DNA from: Flavobacterium buctense
GTDB taxonomy: Bacteria > Bacteroidota > Bacteroidia > Flavobacteriales > Flavobacteriaceae
Length of the DNA: 64,000 nt
Direction: 5' to 3'
NCBI RefSeq assembly: GCF_014486695.1
Contig: NZ_JACTAB010000003.1
Location: forward strand, 186,001 to 250,000
The notes under the pieces are model-generated. The model made no database searches. It was not told the origin of the DNA and worked only from the letters and a program-made list of their open reading frames with translations. Below are positions 43,669 to 51,705 of the stretch, one piece after another. Position 1 is the stretch's first letter, and the number at the start of each line of letters is the position of its first letter. The position numbers were made by a program, and so were the translations under genes.

Positions 43669-44796
43669 ATGTCTAAACTTCCTCATATCGGCACAAGTAT
43701 ATTTACCGTCATGTCGCAAATGGCAACGGAACATCAGGCCATCAACTTATCACAAGGTTTCCCAAATTTTCCGGTAAATGAACAATTGACCGAAATACTT
43801 TCCCGACTGGCTAAAACCAATATCCACCAATACACCCCCATGAGCGGTTTGCCTTCCCTTTTGGATAAAATTGCCATTTTAACTAAACAATCTTATGGCA
43901 GAACCGTTTCTCCAAAAGAAGAGATTTTAATCACTGCCGGTGCCACCGAAGGTATATTTGCCACCATTCAAGCATTGGTAAAAGCCAATGAAGAAGTACT
44001 AATCCTTGACCCAAGTTATGACTGTTACGAAGCACCGATTTTATTGAGCCAAGCCAAACCAATCAGAGTTTCGCTCAACAATGATTTTACACCCAATTGG
44101 GAAGTGATTTCGGCGGCAGTCAATGAAAAAACCAAACTTATCATTACCAACAATCCTCACAATCCAACCGGAAAAATGTGGTCAGAAGATGATTTTGTTC
44201 ATTTGGAAAAATTAGTTGATGCCTACCCTAACCTTCTGGTGCTTTCCGATGAAGTCTATGAATACATTACTTTTGAACAACCACATATATCAGTACATCA
44301 CCGTCCAAAATTATGGGATCGAAGTATTTCTGTTTCGTCTTTCGGAAAGTCATTTCACATTACCGGTTGGAAAATAGGCTACGTTATTGCACCGGATTAC
44401 ATAATGAAAGAAATTAAAAAAGTACACCAGTTCTTGGTTTTTAGCGTTAGTAGCATTGCCCAACATGTACTAAACGAATATATCGATTTGGTGGATGTGA
44501 AAGCGTTGGGGCAATTCTACCAACAAAAAAGAGACTTTTTCCGAAACCTTATTAAAAGTACAAGATTAACATTATTGCCTTGTGAAGGCACTTATTTTCA
44601 AGTGGCTTCCTATGCCAACATTTCGGATGAAAATGATTTAGACTTTACCAAAAGATTGGTCACAGAATTTGGCGTAGCCACTATTCCTATCTCTACTTTT
44701 TATGCCCAAGGCAATGACCTTAAATGCATTCGTTTTTGCTTTGCTAAAGATGAGGAAACGCTTCAAAAAGCAGCAGAACGTTTACTAAAATTATAG
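43669..44796 (+). CDS. PLP-dependent aminotransferase (methionine aminotransferase/KAT-like)
   Basis: A 375-residue fold-type I class I/II aminotransferase. INLSQGFPNFPVN is the N-terminal substrate loop, NNPHNPTGKMW the cofactor-site Asn motif, LSDEVYEYITFE the Asp that pairs with the pyridine N, and SFGKSFHITGWKIGY contains the Schiff-base lysine. KCIRFCFAKDEETL has the carboxylate-binding arginine. The sequence is closest in type to YbdL and kynurenine aminotransferase III. The true amino donor is not readable. Confidence 0.88.
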   Translation: MSKLPHIGTSIFTVMSQMATEHQAINLSQGFPNFPVNEQLTEILSRLAKTNIHQYTPMSGLPSLLDKIAILTKQSYGRTVSPKEEILITAGATEGIFATIQALVKANEEVLILDPSYDCYEAPILLSQAKPIRVSLNNDFTPNWEVISAAVNEKTKLIITNNPHNPTGKMWSEDDFVHLEKLVDAYPNLLVLSDEVYEYITFEQPHISVHHRPKLWDRSISVSSFGKSFHITGWKIGYVIAPDYIMKEIKKVHQFLVFSVSSIAQHVLNEYIDLVDVKALGQFYQQKRDFFRNLIKSTRLTLLPCEGTYFQVASYANISDENDLDFTKRLVTEFGVATIPISTFYAQGNDLKCIRFCFAKDEETLQKAAERLLKL

Positions 44797-44847
44797 TTGT
44801 TTACTACAAGTCAACCTCATTTTAAAGTAAGTAAACTCAAAAAAATC

Positions 44848-44855
44848 TATTTTTG
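44848..44855 (+). promoter_or_regulatory. -7 promoter element, possibly leaderless mRNA
   Basis: TATTTTTG lies 4 bp before the ATG at 44860, so the expected transcription start falls on or next to the start codon. Confidence 0.5.
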
Positions 44856-44859
44856 GAAT

Positions 44860-46470
44860 ATGAATTTACGGAAATCCTTTTTGACTTTAATCGCGATTGG
44901 CTTAGTTAGTGTTGGTTATACCCAAACATCATCAAACCAATTGTTGCAAAAAGGTTGGGCCGAACTTGTCAAAGATAACGAAACTGAAGCTTTCAAACAT
45001 TTTTGGGAAGCCAATGAAAAAGCCACTAAAGAGAAAAACACCAAAGACAAAGCCGATGCGTTGTTTTATCTGGGTATTTGCTCATATGGTTCCAGTTTAG
45101 AAAAAGGACTTCAATTTGCCACACAGTCTTTAGACCAATACAAAAAACTGGAGAAAACCAACGCTGAAGAAGCTAAATTAGGCCGATACAAATGTTTGCA
45201 GCTCATCAGTACGATTTACAGTAGACAAAAAAAGTATGAAGATGCCAAGCGACTGAGTATGGAAGTCGTTACCGAACTCCAAGACAAAAAAGACAGCACC
45301 GGAACTTTGGGATTGGCTTACAGTAGTTTAGGAAGTTTATTTGAACTGGAAAATGAAACTAAAACTTCTGAAAAATATTTCAAATTGGCATTAGAACAAT
45401 TCGAAAAACTAAACATTACCGCTTATTTACCGACAGCTTATCTTAAATTCGGAGAATTGGCAAAGCAAAAAAACCAAAGACAGAGCAGTCTAAACTACTT
45501 CAAAAAAGCACTTGAACTAGGCGAAAAAACCGAGAATAAACAAGCTCAGGTTCATGCTTTGATTGCATTGGGAAAATGGTATATGGATTTTGGAAACAAT
45601 TTAATTGTACCCGAAAATTATCTTGATAAAGCCAGAATCATAGCTATACCTTTAACTGATAAATCATTTGAAATCAAAACTATAGAAGGTTTAATTGAAC
45701 TAAAAAAGAAGCAAAACGATTTCCTAAAAGTGAGTCAATTACAAGAAGAGGTCATCCAAATTAAAGACCGTTTTTATTCTTTCGAAAGAGAACAAATCGT
45801 TAAAAGTTTGGAAGTACAATTTGAAGTATCGGAAAAAAACAGAAAACTCGAATTGATTTCCAAAGAGCAAGAAGTGTCAAAATTGACCAACTATCTTTTG
45901 ATTACGTTATTGGTATTGTTGATTTTAATCTTTACGATTTTGTATTTATTTCTGAAAAGAATCAACAAACGCGACAAGCAATTGCTAAAAACCAAAGAAG
46001 AATTAGTGGCCTTAATGGAGGAGCAAAAAAGCTTAAAAGAACAACAATTTCATAACGATATTGAGCACAAAGAAAGCCAACTAAGTGCCGTAACGATTCA
46101 AATGATTGAGAAGAATGAGATTTTGGATGAAATCAAAAACATCATCAATAAAAAAGCACCCTATTCGGAAAGCGAACTCAAAAAGCTTGTCAGTAAATAT
46201 ACCATTCAAGACAACAACTGGCGTGACTTTGACCACTATTTTGAAAGTGTAAACAAAAACTTCTATACCCGTTTGAAACAAAAATATCCGGATATCAGTT
46301 CGAATGATTTGAAAATTTGTGCATTAATCAAACTAAACCTTTCGATTAAAGAAATGGCGTCCATACTCAATATTTCTCCGGATAGTGTCAAAACAGCACG
46401 TCACCGATTGAGAAAAAAACTGCAATTAAGTACTGAGGAAAATTTGACCGATTTCATATTAACTGTATAA
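44860..46470 (+). CDS. TPR membrane protein with C-terminal LuxR-type helix-turn-helix
   Basis: A 536-residue regulator: signal-like N-terminus (1-21), TPR repeats (about 25-320), one transmembrane helix (about 346-366; LLITLLVLLILIFTILYLFL), a coiled coil, and a DNA-binding tail (KICALIKLNLSIKEMASILN, SPDSVKTARHRLRKKLQL). The TPR part faces outward and could sense a periplasmic signal passed to the cytoplasmic helix-turn-helix. This layout is common in Flavobacteriia. I use the ATG at 44860; a TTG at 44797 would place the promoter in the gene. A T9SS cargo gene follows and may be a target. Confidence 0.85.
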   Translation: MNLRKSFLTLIAIGLVSVGYTQTSSNQLLQKGWAELVKDNETEAFKHFWEANEKATKEKNTKDKADALFYLGICSYGSSLEKGLQFATQSLDQYKKLEKTNAEEAKLGRYKCLQLISTIYSRQKKYEDAKRLSMEVVTELQDKKDSTGTLGLAYSSLGSLFELENETKTSEKYFKLALEQFEKLNITAYLPTAYLKFGELAKQKNQRQSSLNYFKKALELGEKTENKQAQVHALIALGKWYMDFGNNLIVPENYLDKARIIAIPLTDKSFEIKTIEGLIELKKKQNDFLKVSQLQEEVIQIKDRFYSFEREQIVKSLEVQFEVSEKNRKLELISKEQEVSKLTNYLLITLLVLLILIFTILYLFLKRINKRDKQLLKTKEELVALMEEQKSLKEQQFHNDIEHKESQLSAVTIQMIEKNEILDEIKNIINKKAPYSESELKKLVSKYTIQDNNWRDFDHYFESVNKNFYTRLKQKYPDISSNDLKICALIKLNLSIKEMASILNISPDSVKTARHRLRKKLQLSTEENLTDFILTV

Positions 46471-46542
46471 AAATTAAGACAGAATAGCGGCTTGTTTACC
46501 TATTGTTTACCTAAATTTTGTGTGCCATTGAAATCTTATCAG

Positions 46543-46550
46543 TATTTTTG
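46543..46550 (+). promoter_or_regulatory. -7 promoter element of the T9SS cargo gene
   Basis: TATTTTTG with TTG at 46518-46520 (22-nt spacer), 47 bp before the ATG at 46598. Confidence 0.5.
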
Positions 46551-46597
46551 AATTTAGAAATGCTTGTAAAACGTTTCTATCAATCAAAAAATCAATT

Positions 46598-47530
46598 ATG
46601 AAACAACTTTATCTTTTTTTAAGTTTGGTTTTATTGCTCACTTCAGCTGTAAATGCCCAAGTAATCAACGGAAATTTTGAAAATATAAAACCCAATCTTT
46701 TACCTAGCAATTGGGGAATGAATTTTGCGCAACCGGTAATAATAGATATCCCAAGCGGCGAAACAACTTCTGCCACAATTCAATACACTACCAGTATTCC
46801 TTCAATGGTTTATGCAACAACTGAGGCACAAAACGGTCAATATGCCATGGAAATATCCAATGCTTTCAACTCAACACAAAATGTTGTAATTCCGGGAAGC
46901 GCAACTATTTTTAGTGATGAAACGCAAGATTCCCCGGGTTGGAATGCCGGAATCCCAATAGCCGAAGGTGCTCAAGTGTATATGATTGGTTTTTACTATA
47001 AATTTTTACCTGTGGGCAATGACATAGGGGAAGCCAAAATTGAAGTTTTTGACACAAATGGGGAATTGATGGGTGATGCCGAAGTAGATATCATCGGAAC
47101 CAATAGTCAATATGAATACATTTATATGCCGATTACTTTCACCTCTAATGCTATTAAAAGTTTTATGACCATCACATTTTCAATGGCTAAATCTGGTTCA
47201 ACGCCAACTTTTGGCAGCCGATTAATAGTGGATAATGTGGTGACCAATTTTGCTGCCTTAAGCATTGATGAAAACACAAATCTAAATGAATTTAAGTTGT
47301 ATCCGACTCTAGCCGACAATGAAATTAATATCATTCCGGGGCATCTACAAAGTGATTGGATTAACTACAAGATTATCAATCTTCAAGGAAAAATAGTAGC
47401 TCAAAACACAACCACCGATATAGCCAACTACCTCTATACCATGGATGTAAGTTCGTTAAGTTCGGGAATGTACTTTTTGCAAGTCAACACAAAAAAAGAA
47501 AGTATTATCCAAAAGTTCATCAAAAAATAA
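46598..47530 (+). CDS. Secreted protein with T9SS type A sorting domain
   Basis: A 310-residue protein: signal peptide ending VNAQ (about 1-20), then a jelly-roll-like beta domain (about 22-220; GNFENIKPNLLPSNWGMNF start, YMIGFYYKFLPVGNDIGEAK, SRLIVDNVV). Such domains resemble carbohydrate-binding modules. The type A sorting tail starts at about residue 233 (NEFKLYPTLADNEINIIPG) and ends in IIQKFIKK. Ligand unknown. A strong terminator follows. Confidence 0.82.
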   Translation: MKQLYLFLSLVLLLTSAVNAQVINGNFENIKPNLLPSNWGMNFAQPVIIDIPSGETTSATIQYTTSIPSMVYATTEAQNGQYAMEISNAFNSTQNVVIPGSATIFSDETQDSPGWNAGIPIAEGAQVYMIGFYYKFLPVGNDIGEAKIEVFDTNGELMGDAEVDIIGTNSQYEYIYMPITFTSNAIKSFMTITFSMAKSGSTPTFGSRLIVDNVVTNFAALSIDENTNLNEFKLYPTLADNEINIIPGHLQSDWINYKIINLQGKIVAQNTTTDIANYLYTMDVSSLSSGMYFLQVNTKKESIIQKFIKK

Positions 47531-47551
47531 AAGTAACCCGTTAATTTAATG

Positions 47552-47595
47552 AACCGGATTGAAAATCGTCACTTCAATCCGGTTTATTTTTTTTC
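47552..47595 (+). terminator. Strong terminator
   Basis: AACCGGATTGAA (47552-47563) pairs perfectly with TTCAATCCGGTT (47573-47584), followed by TATTTTTTTTC. It shows that an in-frame ATG at 47549 is not the start of the next gene. Confidence 0.88.
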
Positions 47596-47635
47596 TGAAG
47601 ACGAAGTTTATATCTTTACTAAAAAAATAAACTTT

Positions 47636-48517
47636 ATGGATTTTTCAGCAAAAATGCTTCGCGATAATGCCTTGGCAGACAAAGTTATTGTAGTAACCGG
47701 TGGTGGTAGTGGACTAGGCAAAGCCATGACCAAATACTTTTTAGAATTAGGTGCCAAAGTCGCCATTACTTCTCGAGATATTGAAAAACTAAAAACCACG
47801 GCAACCGAATTAGAAGCCGAAACCGATGGAAAATGTTTACCCTTACAGTGCGATGTGCGTCATTATGACCAAGTTGAAGCGATGTTGGCTAACGTTTTAA
47901 AAACCTTTGGCAAAGTTGATATTTTATTGAACAATGCTGCCGGAAACTTCATATCGCCTACCGAAAGATTATCGGCTAATGCTTTTGACACCATTATTGA
48001 TATTGTTTTAAAAGGCTCAAAAAATTGCACGTTGGCATTTGGTAAACATTGGATCAATACTAAACAAACCAATTGTAATGTATTGAATATTGTTACCACT
48101 TATGCTTGGACAGGTTCGGGTTATGTGGTACCAAGCGCAACTGCCAAAGCCGGTGTTTTAGCCATGACTCGTAGTTTAGCCGTTGAATGGGCCAAATATG
48201 GCATCCGTATGAACGCCATTGCTCCGGGACCATTTCCAACCAAAGGCGCTTGGGACCGATTATTACCGGGCGATTTAGCTGAAAAATTTGACATGGCTAA
48301 AAAAGTCCCTTTGCGTAGAGTTGGTGACCACCAAGAGTTAGCCAATTTAGCTGCATATATGGTCTCCGATTTCTCTGCTTACATCAATGGTGAAGTCGTA
48401 ACTATCGATGGTGGCGAATGGCTGCAAGGCGCAGGACAATTCAATATTTTAGAAAAAATTCCCCAAGAAATGTGGGACATGTTGGAAGCGATGATTAAGA
48501 ATAAAGGGAATAAGTAA
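47636..48517 (+). CDS. SDR-family 2,4-dienoyl-CoA reductase-like enzyme
   Basis: A 293-residue short-chain dehydrogenase. NAD(P)H motif TGGGSGLGKAM is at about residues 20-30 and NNAAGNF near 101. The active-site region reads YVVPSATAKAG: the lysine is kept but the usual YxxxK tyrosine is replaced by serine. This serine/lysine pattern, with PGPFPTKGAWDRL and a GGEWL ending, is that of DECR1-type 2,4-dienoyl-CoA reductases. They remove conjugated double bonds during beta-oxidation of unsaturated fatty acids. The start is set at 47636 because a terminator lies upstream in the same frame. Confidence 0.82.
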   Translation: MDFSAKMLRDNALADKVIVVTGGGSGLGKAMTKYFLELGAKVAITSRDIEKLKTTATELEAETDGKCLPLQCDVRHYDQVEAMLANVLKTFGKVDILLNNAAGNFISPTERLSANAFDTIIDIVLKGSKNCTLAFGKHWINTKQTNCNVLNIVTTYAWTGSGYVVPSATAKAGVLAMTRSLAVEWAKYGIRMNAIAPGPFPTKGAWDRLLPGDLAEKFDMAKKVPLRRVGDHQELANLAAYMVSDFSAYINGEVVTIDGGEWLQGAGQFNILEKIPQEMWDMLEAMIKNKGNK

Positions 48518-48518
48518 A

Positions 48519-48619
48519 AGTGTTCAGTGTTCAGGTAGCAGTGCTCAGTAAGTTAAAAAAACAAGTCTAAATTTCGTTTAATCAGCCTACTGAAGACTAA
48601 TTACTGAACACTGAACACT
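48519..48619. repeat. Inverted 16-bp repeat built from heptads
   Basis: AGTGTTCAGTGTTCAG (48519-48534) and CTGAACACTGAACACT (48604-48619) are perfect inverted repeats about 70 bp apart, placed right after the reductase stop. Related text occurs at about 56057-56075 and 58697-58706. Confidence 0.75.
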
Positions 48620-48710
48620 AGTCTCAAAACTTTACCTAAATGTTAACAAATAAGCCTTGACAAACCCATAATTAATCGTATTTTTACGGCTCAAAATTGA
48701 TCATATATAA

Positions 48711-49478
48711 ATGGGTAAAATCATTGCAATTGCCAACCAAAAAGGTGGTGTCGGGAAAACAACAACTTCAGTTAATCTTGCCGCATCACTAGGTGTTTTA
48801 GAAAAAAAAGTGTTATTAATTGACGCCGATCCTCAAGCGAATGCGAGTTCAGGTTTGGGTATCGATGTTGAAAATGTTGAAATTGGAACCTACCAAATTT
48901 TAGAACACAGCAATACACCGGCAGAAGCAATAATCTCTTGCTCAGCACCTAATGTTTGGGTTATTCCGGCGCATATTGATTTGGTGGCTATCGAAATCGA
49001 ATTGGTTGACAAAGAAAACCGCGAGTACATGCTGAAACAGGCTTTGGAAAGTATCAAAGACCAATACGATTATATACTCATTGATTGTGCTCCTTCACTA
49101 GGTTTATTGACTTTAAATGCTTTAACAGCTGCTGATAGTGTGGTAATTCCGATTCAATGTGAATATTTTGCATTAGAAGGCCTAGGGAAATTATTGAATA
49201 CGATAAAAAGTGTCCAAAAAATACACAATCCCAACTTAGATATTGAAGGACTTTTACTGACTATGTATGACTCCCGCTTGCGTTTGTCTAACCAAGTAGT
49301 AGAAGAAGTTCAAAAACATTTCAATGACATGGTTTTTAAAACCATTATCCAACGCAATGTAAAATTGAGTGAAGCGCCAAGTTTTGGTGAAAGTATCATT
49401 AACTTTGATGCTACTAGCAGAGGTGCCACAAACTACTTGAGTTTGGCACAAGAAATTATCAAGAAAAACAGCAATTAA
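48711..49478 (+). CDS. parA: Chromosome partitioning ATPase ParA/Soj
   Basis: A 255-residue deviant Walker A ATPase. KGGVGKTT at residues 10-17 includes the signature lysine. LLIDADPQANASSGLG is Walker A', and YILIDCAPSLGLLTLNAL is Walker B. With ParB it segregates the chromosome origin region. Three bp separate it from parB. It starts a run parA-parB-DUF5683-dapB-lepB with tiny gaps. Confidence 0.95.
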   Translation: MGKIIAIANQKGGVGKTTTSVNLAASLGVLEKKVLLIDADPQANASSGLGIDVENVEIGTYQILEHSNTPAEAIISCSAPNVWVIPAHIDLVAIEIELVDKENREYMLKQALESIKDQYDYILIDCAPSLGLLTLNALTAADSVVIPIQCEYFALEGLGKLLNTIKSVQKIHNPNLDIEGLLLTMYDSRLRLSNQVVEEVQKHFNDMVFKTIIQRNVKLSEAPSFGESIINFDATSRGATNYLSLAQEIIKKNSN

Positions 49479-49481
49479 GCC

Positions 49482-50381
49482 ATGGCAAAAGCGATAAAAA
49501 AACAAGCCTTAGGAAGAGGATTATCTGCCCTATTGAAAGATCCTGAAAATGATATCAAATCGGTGAATGATAAAAATGCCGACAAAGTAGTGGGTAATAT
49601 TATCGAACTAGACATTGAATCGATTGAAATCAATCCGTTTCAGCCGAGAAGCAATTTCAATGAAGAATCTTTACAAGAACTAGCTTCATCTATTAAGGAA
49701 TTAGGGCTTATCCAACCGATTACCGTTCGCAAATTAGATTTTAATAAATACCAATTGATTTCGGGAGAACGCCGTTTGCGCGCTTCTAAATTAGTAGGAT
49801 TAACAACCGTTCCGGCATACATCAGAATTGCCAATGACAATGAGTCGTTAATTATGGCTTTGGTAGAAAACATCCAACGTCATGATTTAGATCCTATTGA
49901 GATTGCCTTGTCTTATCAAAGATTAATTGACGAAATTCAATTGACCCAAGAACAAATGAGCGAGCGCGTTGGAAAAAAACGATCTACAATCACTAACTAC
50001 TTAAGATTGTTGAAATTAGACCCGATTATCCAAACCGGTATAAGAGATGGATTTATCAGTATGGGACATGGTCGTGCCATTATCAATATCGAAAATCAAG
50101 ACGTTCAAACCGATATTTACCAAAAAATTGTCAGCCAAAACCTTTCCGTTCGTGAAACGGAAGCCTTGGTGAAAAATTACCAAAACAGTTTGAAACCCGC
50201 TTCGGCTAAAGCCAAAAAAGGAGACGGTTTTGCCATTGCCGAAGACCAGAAAAAAGCCATAACCAATTTCTTTGGTACCAAAATCGACGTTAAAATTGCC
50301 GGAAACGGTAAAGGAAAAATCACCATTCCTTTTCACTCAGAAGAAGATTTTAACCGCATTATTAAATTAATCAAAGGTTAG
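49482..50381 (+). CDS. parB: Chromosome partitioning protein ParB/Spo0J
   Basis: A 299-residue DNA-binding CTPase. The N-terminal domain shows ELDIESIEINPFQPR, LIQPITVRKLD, SGERRLRASKL (GERRxRA motif) and MALVENIQRHDLDPIE (ENxQR motif). The helix-turn-helix EQMSERVGKKRSTITNYLRL follows at about residues 147-166, and the C-terminal dimer domain ends with HSEEDFNRIIKLIKG. No parS site (TGTTTCACGTGAAACA) was seen in the window. Confidence 0.95.
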   Translation: MAKAIKKQALGRGLSALLKDPENDIKSVNDKNADKVVGNIIELDIESIEINPFQPRSNFNEESLQELASSIKELGLIQPITVRKLDFNKYQLISGERRLRASKLVGLTTVPAYIRIANDNESLIMALVENIQRHDLDPIEIALSYQRLIDEIQLTQEQMSERVGKKRSTITNYLRLLKLDPIIQTGIRDGFISMGHGRAIINIENQDVQTDIYQKIVSQNLSVRETEALVKNYQNSLKPASAKAKKGDGFAIAEDQKKAITNFFGTKIDVKIAGNGKGKITIPFHSEEDFNRIIKLIKG

Positions 50382-50938
50382 TGAATAAACTACTGTACAT
50401 ACTTTTTCTTTTTATGCTGTTGGGAAATCATAGCCTTTTTTCACAAGAAGTGATTAACGGTTTAGTAGTTACCGATACCACTAAAATGAAGGAAATTGAT
50501 CCTTTAACTCCTGCAAAAGCTGCCTTTTACTCAGCTATATTACCGGGTTTAGGTCAGGCTTACAACAAGAAATACTGGAAAATACCCATCGTTTACGGCG
50601 CTATCGGAACGAGTATGTATTTCTACCTTGACAATAACAAAAAATACCACAGTTATCGAGATGCTTACAAAAGAAGATTGGCTGGTTTTAATGATGACCA
50701 GTACCAATATCTTGACGATTCTCGTTTGGTACAAGCCCAACGTTTTTACCAACGAAACAGAGACTTATCGCTGTTGGTAACCATAGGTTTTTATGTCTTA
50801 AATATTGTTGATGCCAATGTTGACGCCCATTTAATCCAATTTAATGTCAGCGACAAACTTTCGGTTGCTCCGGATGTTTACCAAAATGAATTTACGGCTA
50901 AACCCAATATTGGCCTAACTTTAAATTACAAATTCTAA
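50381..50938 (+). CDS. DUF5683 domain protein
   Basis: A 185-residue protein starting at a GTG that overlaps the parB stop by one base (TAGTG). Signal peptide (about 1-21, ending SLFSQ), then PAKAAFYSAILPGLGQAYNK and KKYWKIPIVYGAIG, the DUF5683 signature, with two or three hydrophobic segments. A conserved Bacteroidota envelope protein without known function. Its stop overlaps the dapB ATG by one base, so it is translationally linked to both neighbours. Confidence 0.85.
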   Translation: MNKLLYILFLFMLLGNHSLFSQEVINGLVVTDTTKMKEIDPLTPAKAAFYSAILPGLGQAYNKKYWKIPIVYGAIGTSMYFYLDNNKKYHSYRDAYKRRLAGFNDDQYQYLDDSRLVQAQRFYQRNRDLSLLVTIGFYVLNIVDANVDAHLIQFNVSDKLSVAPDVYQNEFTAKPNIGLTLNYKF

Positions 50939-51642
50939 TGAAAATTGCACTTCTCGGATACGGAAAAATGGGGAAAGTGATTGAAAGAATCGCTTTAGAA
51001 AGAGGGCACGAAATCGTGTTGAAAAAAGACGAATCCAATACCTATGAAGGATTAGAAAATGCTGATGTTGCTATCGATTTTAGTGTGCCAATGGTAGCCG
51101 TTCAAAATATCTCTACTGCTTTCAACCAAGGAATTCCGGTGGTTTGTGGTACTACAGGTTGGTTAGAACACTATGAAGATGTTGTGAAAATATGCCAAGA
51201 GAAAAATGGGGCTTTTTTATACGGTTCCAATTTTAGTTTGGGCGTCAATTTATTCTTTGAACTCAACGATTATTTGGCCAAAATGATGGCGAAATTTTCT
51301 TCGGTTTACAAAGTGTCGATGGAAGAAATTCACCACACCCAAAAGCTCGATTCTCCCAGCGGAACGGCAATTTCATTAGCGAAAGGTGTTATCGAGAATT
51401 CAGCTTATGCTTCTTGGACAGAAGACACTGCTGCTGAAAACCAAATTCATATCGAAGCCAAACGTATAGAAAACGTTCCCGGAACGCACAGTGTTTACTA
51501 TAGTTCGGATGTCGATTTTATCGAAATCAAACACGTTGCGCACAATCGCGAAGGCTTTGCTTTAGGAGCTGTTATGGCATCCGAATGGATTATCGGAAAA
51601 AAAGGAGTGTTTTCTATGAAAGATGTACTCGATTTGAAATAA
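50938..51642 (+). CDS. dapB: 4-hydroxy-tetrahydrodipicolinate reductase
   Basis: A 234-residue cytoplasmic enzyme of the lysine/diaminopimelate pathway. NAD(P)H motif LGYGKMGKVIE is at about residues 5-15. CGTTGW is the adenine-binding loop and SNFSLGVNLF follows. EEIHHTQKLDSPSGTAISLA contains the catalytic His-His pair and the Lys that bind the substrate. The final HNREGFALGAVMASEW is typical. Short for DapB but usual for Bacteroidota. Confidence 0.93.
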   Translation: MKIALLGYGKMGKVIERIALERGHEIVLKKDESNTYEGLENADVAIDFSVPMVAVQNISTAFNQGIPVVCGTTGWLEHYEDVVKICQEKNGAFLYGSNFSLGVNLFFELNDYLAKMMAKFSSVYKVSMEEIHHTQKLDSPSGTAISLAKGVIENSAYASWTEDTAAENQIHIEAKRIENVPGTHSVYYSSDVDFIEIKHVAHNREGFALGAVMASEWIIGKKGVFSMKDVLDLK

Positions 51643-51705
51643 TAAAATTGTAACAAAAGCTTGGTTTGATAAACTTATAGCAAATAAACTTTTAAACCCA
51701 ACATT

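Noticed and set aside
47549..47635. Upstream start adding 29 residues to the dienoyl-CoA reductase-like protein
   Set aside because: The extra region contains a strong perfect terminator hairpin and precedes the normal SDR N-terminus.
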